Source: Hofstenia miamia
Lineage: Eukaryota; Xenacoelomorpha; Acoela; Hofsteniidae
Assembly: GCA_900660155.1 (NCBI GenBank)
Contig: CABFPE010000355.1
Span: forward strand, 531,401 to 595,400
DNA: 64,000 bases
Reading direction: 5' to 3'
Shown here: one piece after another, positions 57,071 to 64,000 of the stretch
How the letters are laid out: every line of letters starts with the position of its first letter
How positions within the stretch are numbered: the first letter of the stretch is position 1
Notes under the pieces: generated by a model
Told to the model about the DNA's origin: nothing
The model's database searches: none
Seen by the model: only the letters and a program-made list of their open reading frames with translations
Position numbers and translations under genes: made by a program

Positions 57071-58622
57071 CATATGCAAGATGCAGGGGGACTTCGTTAT
57101 GGTGAAAATTTCGATCTCCTATCTTATTGGAAGAATTCCTTTTTCAAAAAACTTAGATAAGCAACAACATCTTATCTAACCACACAAGCTTTAGAAACAG
57201 CTCCTGAACTAGAGCTCAGCTCAGTTGGACTTATGATTCCTGCTTAACCCGCACAATGGCATTTTGCCTTTTGCCCATTGAACGAATTCTTAGTTATTAG
57301 AAAATATAGTATGCAATTCAGTATATGTAAAAATTACAGCAATTCATGTTTTATATTTAGGGGTTTTGTAATAGTAGGAGACCAATGGGAGTGGAATCAA
57401 TTAATTGTGCTGCCACAAGACTACTCCCTCCCTGGTGCTAGTGTGGAAAATTCTTTCAACAAATATTGGGAGATTCTAACTTAGAGACGCATATGCATTA
57501 AATGACAAGAAAATTTGCCTAAAAACCTATTTATTGGGATTGTGAAAAATAATTTGTTCAATTAGAATACAAACCACAATAATACTGGTCCAGTAATTGT
57601 ATTCTAATCAAATAAAAAAACATACTTATTTTTTGCTCACATGATTAAGAGACAATATTGCACCTAGTTACCACGCTATGGCGCATTGCATTCAGAGTAT
57701 TATCTAGGACCTTGCGAGTACTCAAAATTTCGAGTCTAGTCAAGTCTAGCACCCGAACCCAATTGAGACGAAATTTAAACATTAACAGATTTCGATTAGA
57801 GTCGAATCAACTCGAGTTTATTATTGAAATCAATGGGGCAGTGTATATTTTTGCATAATTGAAAACAATATTGTTATTTTCTAATTAAGAAACCTTTCTA
57901 CGAAAATTTCTTTCAGATTGATTGGAGTTAAGTAATATAGTCTGTTGAATGATCGTTACTAATATCAAGGTGTTACAATTTATTGATATTATGCTGGTAG
58001 CCTCTCCCTCCTGACTGGATTATTTTGAATTTTTTAACTCAATAATTTTCATTTTCTAGTCTTTTGTAAAGTTAGATTAACAGTTCATTAGCAAAGGTTG
58101 CGATTTCAAGTAGGTAAACAAACTTTACACTCTATTCAAGTGATATTTGATAAGTGTTCATTTTTTAATCTAATAACATCAACATTGATTGATTAACGCT
58201 ATATCTATACACATTTCAAATACACATTTTAGCCAATTACAAATGTAACTGCTAGAATTTATTTTTTTCTTACTTGGAAAACAGTTGATTATTAATTGGT
58301 GAATACAATTACGATATTGATAGGCCTATGTGTGTAGACAAGACTCGAGATTCGAAATCCGACTTGACTCTAATTTTAGGAGATTGACCCAACTCAACTA
58401 GGCTCAACCCGAAACAAAAATATCCCGAATCGCAGGCCCTAGTATTATCAGACCCATGTCTAAAGTAATTATTTTAATAGTGTGAGGAATTATTAAAATA
58501 CGATATTATAAAACTTTGAAGCTTTGGAAATTTTTGTAAAATCATTCAATGAAAATCTAATTCAGAATCCAATGCATAACAAATTTTGTTTGTCCAACCA
58601 ATTCCAATACAATTCCAATGGA
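57071..58622. repeat. Long inverted-repeat partner, copy B (carries a hAT insertion)
   Basis: Reverse-complement partner of 45590-46583, interrupted by the MITE at 57705-58441. Outside that insertion the match runs from about 57071 to 58622 with substitutions and indels. Frames inside (57278-57484, 57658-57858) are not conserved between copies and look non-coding. Confidence 0.75.
57705..58441. mobile_element. Non-autonomous hAT element with perfect 8-base target duplication
   Basis: GTATTATC lies on both sides (57697-57704, 58442-58449). Tips are TAGGACCTTGCGAGTA and, reversed from the right, TAGGGCCTGCGATTCG. 737 bases with no transposase. The uninterrupted site exists in the paralogous repeat at 45.8 kb, which shows only one copy of the octamer. 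The perfect duplication suggests that it is younger than the host repeat. Confidence 0.9.
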
Positions 58623-60107
58623 AAAGCCTGTAGATGCCTCTTTGCTTGAATATTATTGAGCCCTCGAAATTCCAACTTCTTCTGTTGAATCAATTCAGTA
58701 GTAGCTGCTATTTACGGGGAAGAACATAGGCTAGATTCATGAAAAATAAACGCTGATTCTAAAGGCAAGTTGTAACAATCAAATTTTCAATTTTTTTCAG
58801 ATTATCTACAATGATTCAAACTTAATTTGTTTTAAAACATTTTTCCGACAACGAATGTTGTATTTTAAGCGTCGGCATTTTCTATCCAAATACCTGAGAC
58901 AAGCAGTGAATAACAAATTGTTTCAATTAATTGCGTTTCTGAGGGAGATATGATATTATCTTACTTGCAAGATAAAAAAACCACATTTTACAGAATTTGC
59001 TCTTTGGAATTACATAGATTATAATCTCAAAATTCTGGAAGTAGTTGCTTTGAATGTCGATTTGAGAGTTGCAAAATGGAGTATGAATTTCATATTTCTT
59101 GCAAATGGATTTTTCTGATAGCATCTCTATGGTTGCTAATAAAGTTATGACTTGCACAAAAGCTCATTTCTATGCAAAAATATAGTCAAATCTATCTTGT
59201 AGATTCAAGTCTTGTACCACTTAATAGTTACCAATCAACAACAACAATAAAACACCAGTTTAAGCTTTCTGCAAAGATATCTCTAAGCATCATAGTTCTC
59301 AGCATTAGAGTAAAACAAGTTTCGTCTTTTCCTAACAATTGTAATACAAACAAGATGGCGTCTTCTTCACAGTCAATATTGAAAATATACGTTCGCTGTG
59401 AATGTTTATCTAAAGCATATTTCTCAAAGTGAATATCCGCCGAAATAAGGGTTCAGGCTAAGTTCAACATTTTGTTTCAATGTTCTTAAAAAGTAAAGAA
59501 AGTGTAGATGCTAATTCAATACGTATTAATTAGTGGCTGAATAAATAATTACGTTAACACAGTTATATTATTATTATTTATTGTATTCTATATAAATTGA
59601 AAAAGCAGTATGCTCATCAATGTCGCAGAAGCTATTGTTATTTTTACTAATATGATTACTAAGGTGCATCTTAGAATCAAATTCAAAACCTTTTCCTCTT
59701 ATAGATGAAGTCCTCTTGAATCCATTGATTTCTGAAAATATCTTTAGCATTGTGACGGGCATAAATGATTTCTATGGATTCTTCTACATTGAGCTTCGAA
59801 TTCTTCCTCTTAAATTGTTCTTAATTTGCCCATAATCTCAGCTGCTGTATCACTTAGATCCAAAAAGCCACAAAACTTCGTAGCAGTCATTAACAAAAAT
59901 AGTTGATTTGACGTTGTAACTAGCAAAATTCGGAATTTAGCTGTAGCGAAGGTAAGACCAAATGTTTTTAAGGATTTGCGGTCAACCAACACGCACTTCC
60001 AGGTAATGAGCATGAGAGAAGTCTTGCTTTATCTAAAGATGACAAGATGGAGGTTAAACAAGCATTCTGTGTTTTTTGCTCTAAAAGTTAACAAATAGAT
60101 GTTTGTA
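58623..60107. other. Intergenic stretch
   Basis: A short frame at 59355-59432 with good initiation context (AAGATGGCG) encodes MASSSQSILKIYVRCECLSK and a few more residues; no partner exon is found. Minus-strand frames at 59574-60013 are unassigned. No repeat edge is recognised. Confidence 0.3.
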
Positions 60108-60114
60108 CTTTAGG

Positions 60115-60263
60115 TATGGCGCAAAATATACAACTTTTGTTGCGAAACCAATTAAGATAAGAAACCACATTGGAGGAATTCAAATTATTTCAAAATTATC
60201 CTATCACAATGCGCTCTATAATTGGTTTAGCAACAAAAGCTGTAGCGTTTGCGCGGGGCCTTA
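60115..60263. mobile_element. Palindromic MITE, GGCGCAA ends (copy 2)
   Basis: Second copy of the family at 52761-52904. Ends GGCGCAAAATATACAACTTT and, reversed, CGCGCAAACGCTACAGCTTT, with inverted similarity reaching AACCAATTA on both sides. Shares TAAGAAACCACATT and GGAATTCAAATTATTTCAAA with copy 1. Confidence 0.75.
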
Positions 60264-60265
60264 GG

Positions 60266-60649
60266 GGGGATGCTTAAAAGAATTTCAGACAAAGCTAGTC
60301 CTCTGCTAAAAAGATCTTGCAAACGCTGTTGTGGCACACAGTAAATAAGATCATTAATGGGAATAATTTGTTTACATAAGTCTGTAATGTCAACATAGGA
60401 CCCCAAGAACGCAAAAGGATCAATTGTTGAGGCTAGTAGTAATTCGAGGCCTTCCTTACAAATTTGTGAAAATGCCTTTAGTTTCTGTGGCACAGAAATG
60501 GCTGAACATGTCTATTATTATAAATGTGCATACCTTGGTAATTGGATATCTGTTCTCCTTAATGTAGTTTTTATGCATATTTGAAAGCATATTTTGAAAT
60601 TCAGGAGCATTATTTGACGACGAATATTTCCGGATATTTTTAAACACAA
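60266..60649 (-). pseudogene. Unidentified coding-like remnant
   Basis: Two overlapping minus-strand frames (60647-60456 and 60493-60227) read with biased, protein-like composition: LSNMHKNYIKENRYPITKVC, then KLKAFSQICKEGLELLLAST, DITDLCKQIIPINDLIYCVP and QQRLQDLFSRGLALSEILL. A frame change near 60.47 kb separates them. The family is not recognised. Its 3' end is cut by the palindromic MITE and its 5' end overlaps the dispersed repeat. Confidence 0.35.
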
Positions 60650-61140
60650 ATCCGGGTCCTAACCAGAATTAACCGCTCACCAAACTGTATGAAATAAATA
60701 AATTGAAATTACAATGTACTGCTTGTATGACATTTAAAAATAAATATATTATATAAATTCGTCTTCTGATGTTAGCTTCTTACGTTACATTATAATAATG
60801 CAATATCAAAAGATGACAGTGAAATGGTATTCCTTAAAATTGATGAAGGCAATGAATTTTATGTGTAATATTTTATGTACTGCTGTGTAATTTCTACGAT
60901 AAATCTACATGTGAAGGTTAATATTACACCAAACACATATACATAGATATATAGAATAGACCTAATGTATATCAAACAAATGATTATAAAAATATAGATC
61001 CTCGAGTAACAACGACAAATATTCATGCAGAGCCCGTATGCTCGGCCCGTGCCTGTAGTATAGAAGCCTGTACACTTTTGTCCGTGCCCGTTACGAGCCC
61101 TCCCCCAGATTATGTAGATAATTTCTTTTCTTTAATTCTC
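60596..61140 (+). repeat. Dispersed repeat with an exon-like acidic coding tail (copy 2)
   Basis: Partner of 24375-24925 in opposite orientation. The tail here, ending in TAA at 60866-60868, reads DDSEMVFLKIDEGNEFYV, but the splice acceptor seen in copy 1 (TTTCAG) is changed to ATCAAAAG, so this copy is probably not spliced. Also shared are CCGTGCC.GTTACG and TATTTCCGGATATTTTTAA. Confidence 0.65.
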
Positions 61141-61239
61141 ACCAACTACAGAACAAATTTTCAAAATTCTTTTTCCTGTAGTACCCTACACTTTGGTGCG
61201 TCCTGCTTTAAACAACCCTTTCAGCAAAAACTGATTGAA

Positions 61240-62387
61240 ATATAGTTAGAGGTAGAAAAAAAGACCTCACTCTTGATGAAAAGCAAAAGATTGTTTCTGG
61301 TCTTATAAGTGGATTTAAAATTAATGCAATATCAAAACCAATATCGCGTGATTGGAGAACTGTAAAAAAGTACCTGGCTAACGTGAATAATATTCGCACA
61401 CGTCGTACAAAAGGACAACATATCGTTTTACAGAAGAAGCATTTGACTCATTTAAAGCAAGAAATCTCACGAAATCCCCTATCAACAAGTCTCCAGGCAT
61501 TTGCACCAGCAGGAATTGATAAACCTGTAAGTCGTGCACCAGTTGTCGCATCTTGCAAACTATAGCTAAATGTAAATGTTCCTGAAAGCAACCGTCAATG
61601 ACCGACAAGTATCGGAAGAATCGTATTGCATGAACAACTCGTTATTTGAAGCAAGATTTTTCTTACGTATTGTTTACTAATGAATGCAGAATAACTTTGG
61701 ATGGTCCGAATAGATCTTCTAGAGATTGGTTGCTAGATGGACAGCAAGCTCCAGTACGTTTTTCTTCCATGGTATCAAAATCTTTGTTTATCAATCGTTT
61801 GTTTTCACGCAAGACAATGCTCTCTCACATGCCTCAAAGTATTCAAAAGATTTCTTGAAGGAGAATATCTTCACAGATGGGAACATTATGGATTGGTCTG
61901 CCGCATCACCTGATCTAAGCCCCATTGAAAATTACTGGAGTCAGTTAAAACGAGAGATTTATCGAGGAGGAAGGCAGTTTCAGGATAGAAACACTTTGTG
62001 GAACACTATTTTGGAAGTAGCAACTACAATTAGCCAGGCTACAATTGCTGCCTTAACCAGCTCAATTGATAATAGGCTAGTGTCATCAAAGGAACTATAT
62101 AAACGTAAAGAAAACTATATAAATCATTAGCAATATCTAAATTGAATTCAAAATCTTAAAATTATGACTTTTTATTTAGGTGCATAATAATGTGAAACAA
62201 TAAATTCGCATGAAATTTGTTTTTCTCACAGAACAAAGTGTTACAATACAGCACAGCTATTTCTTCCCCAAAAGCTAGTAAGAAACATTATTACTAAACG
62301 TTCAAATGTAGATAAAACCATTTTATAAGGCAATGGGATACCACAAGCAAAAATAACTCTATGTGCATAATAATGTGAAACAGCCTG
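61240..62387 (+). mobile_element. Tc3-like element, DD37E spacing, 5'-truncated and inactive
   Basis: The helix-turn-helix (RGRKKDLTLDEKQKIVSGLI, then RDWRTVKKYLANV) spans about 61247-61390 and its frame runs to a stop at 61565. Frame changes lead to 61646-61858 (VLFTNECRITLDGPNRSSRD; the expected DE is NE, so the first catalytic Asp is lost) and 61726-62130 (FTQDNALSHASKY…SPDLSPIENYWSQL). The second Asp and the Glu lie 37 residues apart. The central block is deleted. The right terminus carries GTGCATAATAATGTGAAACA twice, at 62182 and 62363, 181 bases apart; the outer copy ends CAGCCTG before TA (62388). No left tip is found. Confidence 0.85.
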
Positions 62388-63123
62388 TACATATTGATGA
62401 AAACACTAGTACGTTATGCATTTAAATTAAATTATACAAGCTATTTTATATCACATATAAAAACAATATGTAGTAGCAAATTCCAATAAAAAAATTATCA
62501 TATTGCCCAAAAAAGCCAAAAATCTGGATTCTTTCACATATTGCAATGTCATGTAACAACAAAATTATGGAGGCACTTCAAGATAACTGCACTTTGTTAC
62601 AAAATATATAAAAACGAAAACTGCATCAAAAATTTCAGACTTTTGAAAGATAAACTAATAATATTTCAGGATATTACTAAAATCTTTCAAAATGCTTACA
62701 TTAATTATTAGTTAGCAATGTGCTTAACATACCTGACAATTTTCAGCCAAAAAACCAGTAGTTATGAAACAGTGACAGTTTGTATTAAAATAACGCATTT
62801 TCAAAAAATTGTAAGTGAAATTTATCTGTTGCATTTTGAATGCAAAAGCTAAAATGATGCAATACTTGCAGTGTTTTGAAAAATATCTTTAAACATCAGC
62901 TGCCACCTATATATTTATATATGAATAAGTTCAGTTAGTGGTTAAAAGCCTTCAGGAACATAATAATTTGAGACTGGTCCACTCATTCTACCGCAACATA
63001 TGAAACACCTACTCACAATACACTTCAAAGGTACCATTCTACAAAGTAAATTATTAGCACAAAATACAGGAAATTTGAAAAACTGATTGCAGATTTAAAT
63101 TTTCCAGAAAATTTTCTTGGGGA

Positions 63124-63522
63124 ATGCATACTACAAATCTAATAAATCAAATGATAACGATCGAATTCATTATAGAAAAAGTAAGATTCATTTATAAGAT
63201 CGACAAACTTAAGTCAAGGCTTGCCCCAAGATCTGCAACTAATATGTCCGATAAATCTAATGTAATTTATGAAATTCAATGCACCTGTGGTGAAGATTAT
63301 ATCGGATATTGCGGTTTGCAACAAAGTAGAAGGACAAAACATCATGAAATCAATACAACAATTTCAAAATATCTTAAAGATTGCGGACTAAGTTATAATG
63401 TAAACATTTTAAAGAATACCGAAGCAAAACATTTAAAAATCATTGAAATTATTCTAATTAGCTCCTTTCATCCAAGTCTAAATACAAAAGAAGATTACAT
63501 ACAAAAACTGTTCTACCAATAA
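63124..63522 (+). mobile_element. Penelope-like element fragment, GIY-YIG domain (copy 2)
   Basis: The same 132-codon frame as at 49075-49473 with an identical protein. It sits about 740 bases past the right end of the Tc3-like element. Confidence 0.8.
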
Positions 63523-63589
63523 TTAAGATTTAGTAAAATATAGTATTATAAAATTAAGTAAATTTAGTGTTAATAATTTTGAAAAGAAA

Positions 63590-63614
63590 CTGATGATGAC
63601 TTTGTAGGTCGAAA
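63590..63614 (+). ncRNA. Hammerhead-ribozyme-like core (copy 2)
   Basis: CTGATGA…GTCGAAA identical to 49541-49565, about 70 bases after the GIY-YIG frame. Confidence 0.5.
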
Positions 63615-64000
63615 TATATCTTTTAAATGTTTTTATTAAAATTTTTAAAAAATCCCTAAGAATTCTCTTAAATTTATGCTGCAGCAGATGCGGGGTTAAA
63701 AGTTCGAAATTATTGTAGTAAGTGATTTGAATATATCTTCTACAGATTTTTTCCAAAAATTATCAATAATTTTGCAGTGTGGAATTGCATCACTTCTATT
63801 AACAATATCGTGTTTATGGTTCATGCAGTTCATGTCCAATTTGTGACATTTGAACCACAGGCGCTTCAAATAGTATCACCAATAGCATCTCAACCGTTTT
63901 ACACGTCTATTCCAATATCGATCACAGAAAGCCGTTCCCGGCTTGTTTCCATTGCACCACAAATTAAAATGTTTCTCGACACATGGTATATTCAATATAG

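Larger units (their letters stand above)
62313..64000. repeat. Second copy of the 1688-base duplicated segment (runs off the window)
   Basis: Near-identical to 48264-49951. Here it continues without any N from the right part of the Tc3-like element, so this is likely the genuine genomic context and the copy at 48.3 kb the doubtful one. Confidence 0.95.

Noticed and set aside
1-64000. LTR retroelements, retrovirus-like or Polinton-like elements
   Set aside because: No gag, protease, integrase, capsid-like or envelope-like blocks and no paired LTR-like direct repeats were recognised; the long direct repeats present have other explanations.
1-64000. tRNA, rRNA and CRISPR features
   Set aside because: No GGTTCRANNCC-type tRNA box B in a plausible setting, no rRNA-like conserved tracts and no regularly spaced repeats were seen.

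Overview
This is AT-rich animal nuclear DNA: coding exons are short, bounded by GT/AG introns and scattered among many decayed transposons. No operons, ribosome-binding sites, CRISPR arrays or rRNA are seen. Two host genes are clear. One is an Ikaros/Hunchback-type zinc-finger gene on the minus strand. The other is the N-terminal part of a major vault protein gene on the plus strand. An Ikaros-like C-terminal finger pair, a vault gene, a Penelope-like element and CR1/L2-like LINEs together fit an invertebrate. A tunicate is my best guess, but the sequence does not prove it.

Layout. 1-9.4 kb is non-genic with nested small elements: a Tc1-type MITE copied twice, a foldback element, hAT-type MITEs, and two possible exons near 3.1-3.5 kb. 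9.5-10.9 kb is a LINE reverse-transcriptase fragment. 13.2-16.1 kb is the zinc-finger gene in three coding exons. 16.7-18.0 kb is a piggyBac derivative. 19.1-21.7 kb is a worn CR1/L2-like LINE. 22.3-23.8 kb is a Tc1 element whose 340-residue transposase is still open.

27.9-43.5 kb holds five coding exons of major vault protein, covering roughly residues 1-492. Its introns carry a DD35E Tc1-type element, a 132-base assembly gap, foldback repeats, a GC-richer LINE fragment, a Tc1 scrap, another LINE scrap and a decayed DDE-like gene of an uncharacterised family. The shoulder and cap-helix exons of the vault protein are not found in the window.

45.6-64 kb is mostly repeats. There is an approximately 1 kb inverted repeat pair, one copy of which was later hit by a hAT MITE. 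A LINE 5' part carries a 2A-like motif before its endonuclease. A Penelope-like fragment with a GIY-YIG domain and a hammerhead-like core is present twice, almost identically. A single-exon secreted PAN/C-type-lectin-like gene lies on the minus strand at 55.2-55.8 kb, and a Tc3-like DD37E element at 61.2-62.4 kb.

Assembly quality matters here. Six isolated N bases occur, and at least four sit at edges of locally duplicated sequence. There is also an 18-base match to the Tn5 mosaic end used in sequencing libraries at 50.24 kb. Some duplications and the abrupt end of the vault gene may therefore be assembly effects.
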